A stretch of DNA of 54,612 bases from Streptococcus suis (GCF_016775005.1 NZ_JAEUXI010000008.1:1-54612), one strand, 5' to 3'; shown: positions 8,045 through 17,044, counted from the first letter of the stretch. Program-made: numbers and translations. The notes: generated by a model from the sequence alone, not told the origin.

Positions 8045-8090
8045 AAACTAGTTCCGAAAAATCGTCTGAATTCTGAAACTAGTTTCAGAA
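8045..8090. promoter_or_regulatory. Candidate NanR operator: phased palindromes
   Basis: A perfect 20-bp palindrome TTCTGAAACTAGTTTCAGAA occupies 8071-8090. Its core AAACTAGTT recurs exactly 31 bp upstream (8045-8053 against 8076-8084), about three helical turns, within a less symmetric copy. The pair lies 53-98 bp before the -35 of the nan promoter. The likely ligand is the RpiR-family regulator encoded at 16131-16937. That link is inferred from position. Confidence 0.55.
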
Positions 8091-8142
8091 AAGTTAGTAT
8101 ATAAAGTTTTTTGGAAATTACATTCTAAATTGAAAATAAGTC

Positions 8143-8170
8143 TTGAAAAAATTAGATAATACAATATAAT
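8143..8170 (+). promoter_or_regulatory. Promoter of the sialic acid (nan) operon
   Basis: TTGAAA (8143-8148) and TATAAT (8165-8170) lie 16 bp apart. The predicted start of transcription falls inside the cre site at 8177-8190. Confidence 0.8.
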
Positions 8171-8176
8171 AATTAA

Positions 8177-8190
8177 TGTAAGCGCTATCT
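8177..8190 (+). promoter_or_regulatory. CcpA cre site
   Basis: TGTAAGCGCTATCT matches the consensus TGWAANCGNTNWCA at 13 of 14 positions. It covers the transcription start region, the usual position for carbon catabolite repression. Confidence 0.8.
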
Positions 8191-8226
8191 TTGACTGTTG
8201 CAACACAAATAAAAAGGAGTGAAAGA

Positions 8227-8925
8227 ATGACAAAGATCAGCAAGGAAGAATTAAAGAAACAAATTAAAAACGGTATTATTGTTTCCTGTCAAGCCTTGCC
8301 AGGCGAGCCTCTCTATCGAGAAGAAGGTGGTGTCATCCCCCTCTTGGTACGAGCAGCAGAAGAAGCAGGTGCGGTTGGTATTCGGGCCAACAGTGTGCGA
8401 GATATCCAGGAGATAAAAGAAGTAACCCAGTTGCCGATTATTGGCATTATCAAGCGGGACTATCCGCCTCAGGAGCCTTTTATCACCGCAACGATGAAGG
8501 AAATCGATGAACTGGCAGCCCTAGACATTGCGGTTATCGCCTTGGATTGTACCAAACGTGAGCGCTATGATGGCTTGGAGATTCAAGACTTCATTCATCA
8601 AATTCGAGAAAAATATCCAGACCAACTTTTCATGGCAGACATCTCTACCTATGAAGAAGGCTTAGTAGCCCATGAAGCTGGAATTGATTTTGTTGGGACG
8701 ACCTTGTCAGGCTACACCTCATACAGCCGTCAGGAAGCAGGTCCAGATGTTGAGCTGATTGACCAGCTCGTTAAAAAAGGAATTGATGTCATTGCGGAAG
8801 GGAAGATTCATTATCCAGCAGAAGCAAGACTTATCAATGATTTAGGGGTGGCTGGGATTGTCGTCGGTGGTGCGATCACCCGTCCTAAAGAAATCGCTGA
8901 GCGTTTCATTCGTGCCCTCGATTGA
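8227..8925 (+). CDS. nanE: N-acetylmannosamine-6-phosphate 2-epimerase NanE
   Basis: A TIM-barrel enzyme of 232 residues that converts ManNAc-6-P to GlcNAc-6-P, the last specific step of sialic acid catabolism. Family hallmarks are the N-terminal [20 protein letters not shown], the central LDCTKRER with the catalytic Lys, and the phosphate-binding [14 protein letters not shown] near the C-terminus. The start ATG 8227 follows AAAAAGGAG; an upstream in-frame start at 8191 would lie on the promoter and is rejected. It is the first gene of the nan operon and is followed by 77 bases holding a small hairpin (TTCCC/GGGAA, 8963-8976). Confidence 0.95.
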   Translation: MTKISKEELKKQIKNGIIVSCQALPGEPLYREEGGVIPLLVRAAEEAGAVGIRANSVRDIQEIKEVTQLPIIGIIKRDYPPQEPFITATMKEIDELAALDIAVIALDCTKRERYDGLEIQDFIHQIREKYPDQLFMADISTYEEGLVAHEAGIDFVGTTLSGYTSYSRQEAGPDVELIDQLVKKGIDVIAEGKIHYPAEARLINDLGVAGIVVGGAITRPKEIAERFIRALD

Positions 8926-9002
8926 TCAACAGTTATCCCTACTTTAATGTGGTATCAAATCATTCCCAATCGGGAAACAAAAAAAGAAAAAGGAGAAGAA
9001 TG

Positions 9003-10316
9003 ATGAAAAAAATCATCCATTCATTGTTGGCAGGTGCTGCAGTTCTATCGCTGGCAGCTTGTGGATCAAGCTCTAGTGACTCGACTGCAACGTCTTCATC
9101 TGAGGCTGCAAGCACAGAGAAGACAGAGATTACATGGTGGGCCTTCCCAGTCTTCACTCAAGAAAATACAGAAGATGGTGTTGGTACCTATGAGCAAAAA
9201 ATTATTGCTGCTTTTGAGGAAGCAAACCCAGATATCACTGTAAAACTCGAAACCATCGACTTTACATCTGGTCCTGAAAAAATTACAACCGCTATTGAAG
9301 CAGGAACTGCTCCAGATGTCCTCTTTGACGCACCAGGCCGTATCATCACTTACGGAAAAAATGGTAAATTGGCTGAGTTGAATGACCTCTTCACAGATGA
9401 TTTTGTCAAAGATGTAGCCAACCAAAACATTATCCAAGCATCTAAAGCTGGTGATACTGCCTATATGTACCCACTCAGCTCTGCACCTTTCTACATGGCC
9501 TTTAACAAAGCGATGTTGAAAGATGCAGGTGTTCTTGATCTTGTCAAAGATGGCTGGACAACTGACGACTTTGAAAAAGTTATCAAAGCTTTGAAAGACA
9601 AGGGTTATAACCCTGGTTCCCTCTTCTCTAACGGTCAAGGTGGCGACCAAGGTACTCGTGCCTTCTTGGCAAACCTCTACAGCGGAAGCATCACCGATGA
9701 AGGTGTAACCAAATATACAACTGATTCAGAGCAAATGATCAAAGCCTTGGATAAGGCAGCTGGCTGGATTAAAGACGGCTACATGATGAATGGTTCACAA
9801 TATGCAGGTGGCGACGACATCCAAAACTTTGCAAATGGCCAAACATCTTACACCATCCTTTGGGGCCCTGCGCAAAATGGTATCCAAGGACAATTGTTAG
9901 AAGCATCTAAAGTAGAAGTGCTTGAAGTACCATTCCCATCTGAAGATGGTAAAGCAGCCCTTGAGTACCTTGTAAACGGATTTGCAGTCTTCAACAATGG
10001 CGACGAAGCACGCGTAGCGGCAGCTAAGAAATTCATCCAGTTCATTGCAGATGATACTGAATGGGGTCCTAAGAACGTTGTTCGTACAGGTGCCTTCCCA
10101 GTTCGCACATCATTTGGAGCACTCTATGATGATGAGCGTATGGCAATGATTGAAGAGTGGACTCAATACTACTCTCCATACTACAACACCATTGACGGTT
10201 TTGCTGAAATGAGAACACTTTGGTTCCCAATGTTGCAAGCTGTATCAAATGGCGAAAAAGAAGCTGAGCCTGCTTTGAAAGAATTTACAGAGCAAGCAAA
10301 TGCAACCATTAAATAA
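9003..10316 (+). CDS. Sialic acid ABC transporter, substrate-binding lipoprotein
   Basis: An extracellular solute-binding protein of family 1 (437 residues). A signal peptide is followed by lipobox LAAC with Cys20, then a Ser/Thr-rich tether and the two-lobed binding domain, which starts at about [10 protein letters not shown]. With the two permeases downstream it forms a carbohydrate-uptake (CUT1) ABC importer; the position in the nan operon points to N-acetylneuraminate as substrate. Two ATGs in a row exist (9000 and 9003); 9003 has the better 7-nt spacing from AGGAG. No ATPase gene is present, so a shared MsmK-type ATPase encoded elsewhere must energise it. A strong hairpin follows. Confidence 0.92.
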   Translation: MKKIIHSLLAGAAVLSLAACGSSSSDSTATSSSEAASTEKTEITWWAFPVFTQENTEDGVGTYEQKIIAAFEEANPDITVKLETIDFTSGPEKITTAIEAGTAPDVLFDAPGRIITYGKNGKLAELNDLFTDDFVKDVANQNIIQASKAGDTAYMYPLSSAPFYMAFNKAMLKDAGVLDLVKDGWTTDDFEKVIKALKDKGYNPGSLFSNGQGGDQGTRAFLANLYSGSITDEGVTKYTTDSEQMIKALDKAAGWIKDGYMMNGSQYAGGDDIQNFANGQTSYTILWGPAQNGIQGQLLEASKVEVLEVPFPSEDGKAALEYLVNGFAVFNNGDEARVAAAKKFIQFIADDTEWGPKNVVRTGAFPVRTSFGALYDDERMAMIEEWTQYYSPYYNTIDGFAEMRTLWFPMLQAVSNGEKEAEPALKEFTEQANATIK

Positions 10317-10328
10317 TTAAAGAATTTG

Positions 10329-10376
10329 ATGCTCCTTTTCACCGTCAAAATAATGGATGTCGAAAGGGAGCATTTT
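10329..10376 (+). terminator. Intercistronic hairpin between binding protein and permeases
   Basis: ATGCTCCTTTTC (10329-10340) pairs with GAAAGGGAGCAT (10362-10373), 12 pairs with one G-U, then TTTTC. The U-run is short, so partial termination or 3' end stabilisation is likely. Either would give more binding protein than membrane subunits. Confidence 0.65.
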
Positions 10377-10401
10377 CTGTTCAGAATTAGAGGTGTTCAT
10401 C

Positions 10402-11289
10402 GTGAGGATTAATAAAATTAGAATGCGGGAGACCATTGTGTCCTACACATTTTTGGCCCCAATTCTGGTCTTCTTTACTATCTTTGTCCTAGCACCAATG
10501 ATCATGGGATTCGTCACTAGTTTCTTCAACTACACTATGACAGATTTCACCTTCGTTGGATTGGATAACTACATTCGGATGTTCAATGATCCGATTTTCA
10601 TCAAGTCCCTGATCAATACAGTCATCATTGTAGTTGGCTCAGTGCCAGTCGTGGTCTTGTTCTCTGTTTTTATCGCTTCTCAAACCTATGAGAAAAATGT
10701 GATTGCGCGTTCCTTCTATCGGGCGGTCTTCTTCCTCCCAGTAGTTACAGGTTCGGTTGCCGTTACAGTCGTGTGGAAATGGATCTATGATCCCCTATCT
10801 GGTATCTTGAACTTTGTCCTGAAATCAGGTGGTGTTATCGAGCAAAACATCAGCTGGCTTGGGGACAAACAGTGGGCCTTGTTAGCCATTATTATCATCT
10901 TGTTGACAACATCAGTTGGTCAGCCGATTATTCTATATATAGCAGCTATGGGAAATATTGATAATTCCCTAGTGGAAGCAGCGCGTGTAGATGGGGCGAC
11001 AGAGAACCAGGTCTTCTGGAAAATCAAGTGGCCTAGTCTCTTGCCAACAACCCTTTACATTGCGATTATTACAACCATCAACTCCTTCCAATGTTTTGCC
11101 TTGATTCAGCTCTTGACCTCTGGTGGGCCAAACTATTCAACGTCAACCCTCATGTACTACTTGTATGAAAAGGCCTTTAAACTATCGGAGTATGGTTATG
11201 CCAATACCATGGGTGTCTTCTTGGCAGTCATGATTGCATTGATTTCCTTTGCCCAGTTTAAGATTTTGGGCAACGATGTAGAATATTAG
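10402..11289 (+). CDS. Sialic acid ABC transporter, permease 1
   Basis: A MalF-type inner membrane subunit with about six helices (295 residues). The cytoplasmic EAA loop that docks the ATPase is seen as EAARVDGATENQVFWKI. A GTG start at 10402, 6 nt after GAGGTG, is preferred. The in-frame ATG at 10357 lies in the upstream hairpin and lacks a ribosome binding site. It pairs with the permease encoded 13 bp downstream. Confidence 0.92.
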   Translation: MRINKIRMRETIVSYTFLAPILVFFTIFVLAPMIMGFVTSFFNYTMTDFTFVGLDNYIRMFNDPIFIKSLINTVIIVVGSVPVVVLFSVFIASQTYEKNVIARSFYRAVFFLPVVTGSVAVTVVWKWIYDPLSGILNFVLKSGGVIEQNISWLGDKQWALLAIIIILLTTSVGQPIILYIAAMGNIDNSLVEAARVDGATENQVFWKIKWPSLLPTTLYIAIITTINSFQCFALIQLLTSGGPNYSTSTLMYYLYEKAFKLSEYGYANTMGVFLAVMIALISFAQFKILGNDVEY

Positions 11290-11302
11290 AAAGGAGGAGG
11301 CT

Positions 11303-12133
11303 ATGAAGAAGAAACCAATTTCTATCTTTTCGATTTTGACAACCATCATCTTGCTCCTCTTGACCATTCTATTCATTTTCCCATTTTATTGGATTATGAC
11401 GGGGGCATTCAAATCCCAACCGCATACAATTGTCATTCCACCGCAATGGTGGCCAACTCAGCCAACGCTTGAAAACTTCACCAAATTGACCGTTCAAAAC
11501 CCTGCTTGGCAGTGGTTGGGGAACTCAGTCTTTATTTCACTAGCAACCATGGTCTTAGTTTGTTCAACATCTTCTCTAGCAGGTTATGTCTTAGCTAAGA
11601 AACGATTCTATGGCCAGCGGATTTTATTCTCAATCTTTATTGCAGCCATGGCTTTGCCTAAACAGGTTGTCTTGGTTCCGCTGGTACGGATTATCAACTT
11701 CATGGGCATTCACGATACCTTGGCAGCGGTTATCCTGCCACTAGTTGGTTGGCCATTCGGTGTTTTCTTGATGAAACAATTCTCTGAAAATATCCCAACA
11801 GAGCTCTTGGAATCTGCGAAGATTGACGGTTGTGGTGAAGTATCAACCTTCTGGAATGTTGCTTTCCCAATCGTAAAACCTGGTTTTGCAGCCCTGGCCA
11901 TCTTTACGTTTATCAACTCTTGGAATGACTACTTCATGCAGTTGGTTATGTTGACATCACGTCAGAATTTGACCATTTCGCTGGGTGTTGCAACCATGCA
12001 GGCTGAGATGGCGACCAACTATGGAGTCATCATGGCGGGTGCAGCCCTTGCTGCGGTGCCAATTGTTACAGTCTTCCTTGTCTTCCAGAAATCCTTTACG
12101 CAAGGTATTACCATGGGTGCGGTGAAGGGTTAG
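11303..12133 (+). CDS. Sialic acid ABC transporter, permease 2
   Basis: A MalG-type permease of 276 residues with six predicted helices. The EAA-type loop reads ESAKIDGCGEVSTFW, and the C-terminus QKSFTQGITMGAVKG is typical of CUT1 permeases. ATG 11303 follows AAAGGAGGAGG. It completes the membrane channel with the preceding permease. No ATP-binding subunit gene is present in the island. Confidence 0.93.
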   Translation: MKKKPISIFSILTTIILLLLTILFIFPFYWIMTGAFKSQPHTIVIPPQWWPTQPTLENFTKLTVQNPAWQWLGNSVFISLATMVLVCSTSSLAGYVLAKKRFYGQRILFSIFIAAMALPKQVVLVPLVRIINFMGIHDTLAAVILPLVGWPFGVFLMKQFSENIPTELLESAKIDGCGEVSTFWNVAFPIVKPGFAALAIFTFINSWNDYFMQLVMLTSRQNLTISLGVATMQAEMATNYGVIMAGAALAAVPIVTVFLVFQKSFTQGITMGAVKG

Positions 12134-12162
12134 GAAAACCGAAGAGTGAATGGAGAAAGCCT

Positions 12163-12612
12163 ATGATTTATGATCGAATCGATCAAGCCCTGCGCTACAA
12201 AGGATTAGATCCAAATTTGGATATGGCCTTGGAGCGATTGGCGGAAGGTGGTTTTGACCAATTAGTAGCAGGGCGGCATGATTGTCAAGGAGACCAGGTG
12301 TTTTTCTTTCTTCAGGACAATCAGTTAGCCTTAGAATCTAGCCCGATTTTTGAATACCACAAGCGCTATGCAGATTTGCATGTGATTTTGGAGGGGAGTG
12401 AAAAAATATCTTATTCTTCTGAAGAAGCGCTTGATCCAACCTTTAAAGAAGAGGGAGATATCGGTTTTACTGTTGTTGAAGACAGGGTGGATTTCATCTT
12501 GAATGGTCATCATTTTCTCCTGTGTTTTCCACAGGAACTACATCAACCCAATCAATTTATGGGTCAGGGCCAAGAGGTCAAAAAATTAGTGTTTAAAATT
12601 TTAATGAAGTAA
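12163..12612 (+). CDS. YhcH/YjgK/YiaL family protein, likely sialic acid anomerase NanQ
   Basis: A 149-residue cupin-like protein of the DUF386 family. The conserved EYHKRYADLHVILEGSEKI stretch holds the metal-binding Glu and His residues, and the C-terminal LCFPQELHQPN contributes more. E. coli NanQ (YhcH) opens or anomerises N-acetylneuraminate for the lyase. Placement between the transporter and nanA fits that function. Assignment at family level is firm; the exact reaction is inferred from context. Confidence 0.85.
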   Translation: MIYDRIDQALRYKGLDPNLDMALERLAEGGFDQLVAGRHDCQGDQVFFFLQDNQLALESSPIFEYHKRYADLHVILEGSEKISYSSEEALDPTFKEEGDIGFTVVEDRVDFILNGHHFLLCFPQELHQPNQFMGQGQEVKKLVFKILMK

Positions 12613-12629
12613 GTAAAAGGAGCTCGGTC

Positions 12630-13259
12630 ATGCACAAACAGGTTCAAACAGCATGGAAATCTTTATTTGATGTGGAACATCCAGTCTGGCAGTTGGCTGA
12701 AAAGGTATGGACTGTTCTAGTCTTGAACCTGCTGTTTGTCCTGACGGCTCTTCCAATTGTTACCTTTGGGATTGCCCAAATCAGCCTAGTTGCCAGTCTC
12801 AATCAGTTGAGACTGGAGGGGAAGATTGCTGCTGTCCAGACATTTATGAGCCATGCCAAAACCAAGTGGAAACAAGGGTTATTGCTTGGTGGGATGGACC
12901 TGGCTTTGCTTTTCTTTAGTCTCGGTGATTTCTATCTGGTTCGGGACATGCAAGCACCAGTTTTCGAAGTCTTTAAAGTCATCTGTGTTGCAGTGTTTGT
13001 TTTCAGTCGCCTGCTCTTTCTCTATGCCTATCCTTTGGCTGTGGAAATGAATCGGTCTCTGAAAGAAATCTTGGTGCATGCTGGCTTGCTGGTTGGGGTC
13101 CGTCTATCCTTGACTCTGTTAGTTGTTCTGGTTCAAGTTATTCTGGTCCTTCTGGCTTTGTGGTCTGGATTTAGTCTCTTGCTGGTCCTATCCTTATTGG
13201 CAACCATTGGCTATGCTGGTTTACTATATCTCTTCTTACTTGCTTTGCATAAAAAATAG
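12630..13259 (+). CDS. DUF624 (YesL-like) membrane protein
   Basis: A 209-residue integral membrane protein with about five helices. It opens with a short amphipathic segment, then PVWQLAEKVWTVLVLNLLFVLTALPIVTFG, quoted here only to mark helix 1. It belongs to the YesL/DUF624 family, often found with CUT1 sugar importers and sialic acid or rhamnogalacturonan loci, but without a known biochemical role. The start follows AAAAGGAG. It might assist assembly or gating of the importer; this is a guess from context. Confidence 0.8.
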   Translation: MHKQVQTAWKSLFDVEHPVWQLAEKVWTVLVLNLLFVLTALPIVTFGIAQISLVASLNQLRLEGKIAAVQTFMSHAKTKWKQGLLLGGMDLALLFFSLGDFYLVRDMQAPVFEVFKVICVAVFVFSRLLFLYAYPLAVEMNRSLKEILVHAGLLVGVRLSLTLLVVLVQVILVLLALWSGFSLLLVLSLLATIGYAGLLYLFLLALHKK

Positions 13260-13278
13260 TTGAATGAAAGGTTTTTGA

Positions 13279-14199
13279 ATGAAAAACTTAGAAAAATATC
13301 ATGGAATCATCCCAGCGTTTTATGCTTGTTATGATGAAAATGGAGAAATCTCTTCGGAACGTGTTCGGGCTTTGACTCAGTATTTCATTGACAAGGGAGT
13401 TCAAGGGCTTTATGTCAATGGTTCGTCTGGTGAATGCATTTACCAAAGTGTGGCAGATCGCAAGCAAATTCTTGAAGCGGTTATGGAGGTTGCCAAGGGC
13501 AAATTGACCATCATTAACCATGTGGCCTGCAATAATTTGAAGGACAGTTTGGAACTAGCGCGCCATTCGGAAGAATTGGGTGTCGATGCTATTGCAGCTA
13601 TTCCACCGATCTATTTCCGTTTGCCTGAGTACAGCATCGCTGCTTATTGGAACGGCATTAGTGCAGCTGCACCAAATACAGATTTCATCATCTACAACAT
13701 TCCGCAACTGGCAGGTGTGGCTTTGACGCCTAGTCTGTACAAGGAAATGTTGAAAAATCCACGAGTGGTAGGGGTGAAGAATTCTTCTATGCCAGTTCAG
13801 GATATTGATACCTTTGTTAGTCTAGGTGGTGAAGATTATGTGGTCTTCAATGGTCCAGATGAGCAATTTCTCGGCGGTCGCCTCATGGGGGCTAAAGGAG
13901 GAATTGGTGGTACCTATGGCTCAATGCCAGAACTCTTCCTACGGCTCAATCAGTTGATCGCTGACAAGGACTTGGAAACAGCCCGTCAATTACAGGCAAC
14001 CATTAATACTATCATTGGTAAATTGGTGTCTGGTCATGGTCATATGTATGCTGTCATCAAGGAAGTTATCCGTATCAATGATGGCTTGGACATTGGCTCT
14101 GTTCGGGAACCTCTAACTGCCTTAACAGAAGCAGACCTTTCCATCGCTCAAGAAGCAGCTCAGTTGATTCGGGATGCCAAGGAAAGATTTGGTGCCTAG
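13279..14199 (+). CDS. nanA: N-acetylneuraminate lyase NanA
   Basis: A class I aldolase of the DapA/NAL family, 306 residues, cleaving Neu5Ac to ManNAc and pyruvate in the cytosol. The family motifs are GSSGE (substrate carboxylate loop, near residue 48), YNIP with the catalytic Tyr139, and the Schiff-base Lys167 in GVKNSS. The spacing agrees with E. coli NanA (Tyr137, Lys165). The start is preceded by GAAAGG. It is 9 nt upstream of nanK, so the two are cotranscribed. Confidence 0.95.
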   Translation: MKNLEKYHGIIPAFYACYDENGEISSERVRALTQYFIDKGVQGLYVNGSSGECIYQSVADRKQILEAVMEVAKGKLTIINHVACNNLKDSLELARHSEELGVDAIAAIPPIYFRLPEYSIAAYWNGISAAAPNTDFIIYNIPQLAGVALTPSLYKEMLKNPRVVGVKNSSMPVQDIDTFVSLGGEDYVVFNGPDEQFLGGRLMGAKGGIGGTYGSMPELFLRLNQLIADKDLETARQLQATINTIIGKLVSGHGHMYAVIKEVIRINDGLDIGSVREPLTALTEADLSIAQEAAQLIRDAKERFGA

Positions 14200-14208
14200 G
14201 AGGTGTCT

Positions 14209-15099
14209 ATGAAAACCTATCTTGCTATTGATATCGGCGGAACCCAGATAAAATATGGCCGCCTAGATGCAGCAGGTCAGATTCTAGAAAGTTACAAGAT
14301 GGATACGGAAGCTCACAAGGGCGGTGCCCATATCCTTGCGACAGTCAAAAATCTAGTAGCAAACTTTCATGCCCAATCCCCACTTTCAGGTGTAGCCATT
14401 TCCTCAGCAGGGATGGTCGATCCTGATAAGGGAGAGATTTTCTATTCGGGACCGCAGATTCCAAACTATGCTGGAACCCAATTCAAGTCTGAAATTGAAA
14501 CAAGTTTCGGACTTCCTTGTGAGATTGAAAATGATGTTAACTGTGCAGGATTGGCAGAAGGGATTTCAGGCGCTGGTCAAGGTAGTCGGATTTCCATTTG
14601 CTTGACCATTGGAACGGGCATTGGTGGCTGCTTGCTGGTGGACGGTCAAATCTTCCACGGATTTAGCAATTCGGCCTGTGAGGTCGGCTACCTTCATCTT
14701 TCTGATGGCGCCTTCCAAGACCTGGCTTCAACGACGGCTCTTGTCCAAGAAGTGGCTCGCCTGCATGGTCAGAATCCGGCAGACTGGAACGGCTATAAGA
14801 TTTTCCAAGAAGCCAAGGCTGGAGATGCCCACTGTATTGCGGCTATTGACCGCATGGTCAACTATCTCGGCCAAGGCATTGCCAACATCTGCTATGTAGC
14901 CAATCCAGAAGTAGTTATTCTTGGTGGTGGCATTATGGCGCAAAAGGATTATCTCTTTGAGAAAATCCAGGCAGCCCTTAAAGAAAACTTGGTTTCTAGC
15001 CTAGCAGACAAGACCAGACTTGCCTTTGCAGAGCATGAGAATGCAGCTGGCATGCTGGGTGCATTTTATCACTTCCAACAAAAACAAGGTCTGAGATAG
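14209..15099 (+). CDS. nanK: N-acetylmannosamine kinase NanK (ROK family)
   Basis: A sugar kinase of 296 residues that phosphorylates ManNAc to ManNAc-6-P. The ATP-binding IDIGGTQIKYG is at the N-terminus, and GTGIGGCLLVDG follows near the middle. The zinc-binding CxCGxxGC cluster found in many ROK proteins is absent; the equivalent region reads HLSDGAFQDLAST, so it belongs to the zinc-free subgroup. A GTG at 14203 is in frame but overlaps the ribosome binding site AGGAGG (14198-14203). ATG 14209 is the logical start. Confidence 0.93.
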   Translation: MKTYLAIDIGGTQIKYGRLDAAGQILESYKMDTEAHKGGAHILATVKNLVANFHAQSPLSGVAISSAGMVDPDKGEIFYSGPQIPNYAGTQFKSEIETSFGLPCEIENDVNCAGLAEGISGAGQGSRISICLTIGTGIGGCLLVDGQIFHGFSNSACEVGYLHLSDGAFQDLASTTALVQEVARLHGQNPADWNGYKIFQEAKAGDAHCIAAIDRMVNYLGQGIANICYVANPEVVILGGGIMAQKDYLFEKIQAALKENLVSSLADKTRLAFAEHENAAGMLGAFYHFQQKQGLR

Positions 15100-15107
15100 G
15101 TGGAGCT

Positions 15108-16076
15108 ATGATTGATACAATGTCTCTGCAGGAGATGCAGGACTACCGAGGTCGCCATGAGGTGCCAGAAGATTTTGATCAATTTTGGCGGGCTGAAAAA
15201 GAAAAGCTAGAAGGCTTGCCTGTTCATCAATTTGTGGACAAGGAGTGTGGCCTGGATCAGGTAACTTGTTCTAGCTTATGGTTTGAAGGGACCAATGGTT
15301 CCAAGGTATTTGCTAAATGCCTCTTTCCCAAGTCTAATCAGTCTGTTCCCGTTCTCTTTTACTTTCATGGTTACCAAGGACAAGGTCCTGATTGGACAGA
15401 GTTACTCAAGTTTGTCGCAGCGGGATTTGGAGTTGTTGCCATGGATGTTCGAGGTCAGGCGGGGCATTCTCAAGACCACGGTCGCTTTGATGGGATGACT
15501 GTCAAAGGCCAGGTTATTCGTGGGATGTTGCAGGGTCCTGACCACCTCTTTTACAAGGATGTTTACTTGGATGTTTATCAACTGGTGGAAATTATTGCCA
15601 GCCTTGACTTTGTGGACAAGAAGCGTCTGGTTTCTTACGGAGGATCCCAAGGCGGAGCCTTGGCCTTGGTTGCGGCAGCTCTCAACCAACGGATTGGAAA
15701 AACGGTGGCTATCTACCCATTCCTTTCCGATTTTAAACGGGTGTTGGAACTAGGAAACACTAGCGAGGCCTATGATGAACTCTTCCGATATTTCAAGTTT
15801 TCTGATCCATTTCACGAGACAGAAGATGCAGTTTTACAGACCTTGTCTTATATCGATGTGAAAAACTTGGCGCATTTGATTTCCTGTCCTGTTGCTATGG
15901 TGACAGGCTTGGAGGACAGTGTCTGCCCACCTTCTACTCAATTTGCCATTTACAACCGACTTGCAGGTCCAAGAGAAATGAAAATCATGCCTGACTATGG
16001 TCATGATGCCATGCATGTGAAAGTCAATGACTATGTCTTTGATTACTTACTTGGAACGCAGTTTTTTACAGATTAG
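15108..16076 (+). CDS. Acetylesterase of the AXE1/cephalosporin-C deacetylase family
   Basis: An alpha/beta hydrolase of 322 residues with no signal peptide. The nucleophile is Ser180 in YGGSQGG, the acid probably Asp270 (TGLED), and the His is His299 (YGHD). An oxyanion/lid motif FHGYQGQGPDW precedes them. Pneumococcal relatives near the nan locus (EstA) remove O-acetyl groups from sialic acid. The last position in the nan operon suggests de-O-acetylation of imported sialic acids so that NanA can act. It ends the operon before a strong bidirectional terminator. Confidence 0.85.
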   Translation: MIDTMSLQEMQDYRGRHEVPEDFDQFWRAEKEKLEGLPVHQFVDKECGLDQVTCSSLWFEGTNGSKVFAKCLFPKSNQSVPVLFYFHGYQGQGPDWTELLKFVAAGFGVVAMDVRGQAGHSQDHGRFDGMTVKGQVIRGMLQGPDHLFYKDVYLDVYQLVEIIASLDFVDKKRLVSYGGSQGGALALVAAALNQRIGKTVAIYPFLSDFKRVLELGNTSEAYDELFRYFKFSDPFHETEDAVLQTLSYIDVKNLAHLISCPVAMVTGLEDSVCPPSTQFAIYNRLAGPREMKIMPDYGHDAMHVKVNDYVFDYLLGTQFFTD

Positions 16077-16089
16077 CCAACTTCTCCTA

Positions 16090-16133
16090 AAAAAATTCCC
16101 GGCTCATCAGATGATGAGTCGGGGATTTTTTTA
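16090..16133. terminator. Bidirectional terminator between the nan operon and nanR
   Basis: ATTCCCGGCTCATCA pairs with TGATGAGTCGGGGAT (15 pairs, two of them G-U), flanked by an A-run and a T-run. It serves both convergent transcripts. Confidence 0.9.
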
Positions 16134-16937
16134 TTCAACAATCGTATGCTGGAAAATGGTTTCTTTTTTATCCTTGTCCATAGCATGAAAGTAGGCATAG
16201 AGGATGTCAAGCATGATGAGGAGCGGAACTTGGGGGGAAATACGGTTGCCGTAATTAAGGTGCCGAACGGAAGCAACCGGAATTTGTTCGATAGGAGGAT
16301 CCATCTTGACTGCCTGGGAGGTAAGGAGGGCAGTGGGGACTCCTTTTTGGGCAGCAATCCGGAGATTGTCAATGATTTCATCTGTTTGACCAGAAAGGGA
16401 CAAGCCAATCACTAGACAAGATGGGTCTAAAATATTGGTAGTCCATTTGAGATTGTTGCTATCTGTCACAGCATCACAAACCACTCCCAAGCGCATAAAA
16501 CGTGTCTTGGTTTCCATAGCAACCAAGCCAGAGCTACCGATTCCGTAAAAATAAACCCGTTTGCTCTTGTCAATCAGAGTCGCAATTTCTTCCAATCGGT
16601 CCTCATCTACCAGGCTATTGGTGAGGTGGAGGATTTCCTCATAGTCTATCAAGACTCGCTTGGTGAGGCTTCGTTGGATATGTTCAAAGTTTTCCACAAG
16701 GTATTGCTGATTGTTTTGGTATTCAAAGACGAATTCACGGTAGCCTGAAAAACCGCATTTTTTTGCAAAGCGGGTTAGGGCAGAAGCAGAGACATGAAGG
16801 TCCCTACGGACTTTTTCCAAGGAAAGATCAGGGCTTTCTTCGAGGCTGATAAAATAGGAAGCAATCATCTTTTCAAGCTTGGTCATGCTGTCGAGTTTGC
16901 TTTCAATTAATGAACTGATGTGCTGGTGGTTGGACAA
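16131..16937 (-). CDS. nanR: RpiR-family transcriptional regulator (NanR)
   Basis: 268 residues: an N-terminal winged HTH of the RpiR type (SASALTRFAKKCGFSGY is the recognition region) and a C-terminal SIS domain (about 120-250; VYFYGIGSSGLVA) that binds a phosphosugar, probably ManNAc-6-P or GlcNAc-6-P. It is the expected controller of the nan operon, which it faces. The longer frame starts at TTG 16946, immediately after AAGGAG with no spacing. The next TTG at 16937 has a 9-nt spacing and is preferred; no ATG start exists. Its last codons overlap the shared terminator. Confidence 0.85.
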   Translation of the reverse strand: MSNHQHISSLIESKLDSMTKLEKMIASYFISLEESPDLSLEKVRRDLHVSASALTRFAKKCGFSGYREFVFEYQNNQQYLVENFEHIQRSLTKRVLIDYEEILHLTNSLVDEDRLEEIATLIDKSKRVYFYGIGSSGLVAMETKTRFMRLGVVCDAVTDSNNLKWTTNILDPSCLVIGLSLSGQTDEIIDNLRIAAQKGVPTALLTSQAVKMDPPIEQIPVASVRHLNYGNRISPQVPLLIMLDILYAYFHAMDKDKKETIFQHTIVE

Positions 16938-16955
16938 ATCCCTCAACTCCTTCTG

Positions 16956-16967
16956 TTAGTATACTAA
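16956..16967 (-). promoter_or_regulatory. -10 region of nanR inside a 12-bp palindrome
   Basis: TTAGTATACTAA is perfectly palindromic and contains TATACT (16963-16958 on the minus strand), 5-6 bp before AGAAGGAG. That spacing makes the mRNA leader very short. The -35 is weak. Confidence 0.5.
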
Positions 16968-17035
16968 AAGTCTACCATAAATTTCGAGGATTGCCTATGT
17001 GCTGGTGGAGCATTTCGCCTCTTTTTGGTAATTTG

Positions 17036-17044
17036 TGTTATAAT
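17036..17044 (+). promoter_or_regulatory. Extended -10 promoter of ybeY-dgkA-era
   Basis: TGTTATAAT is a perfect TGn-TATAAT extended -10, with no good -35, 25 bp before the ybeY ATG. Confidence 0.65.
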
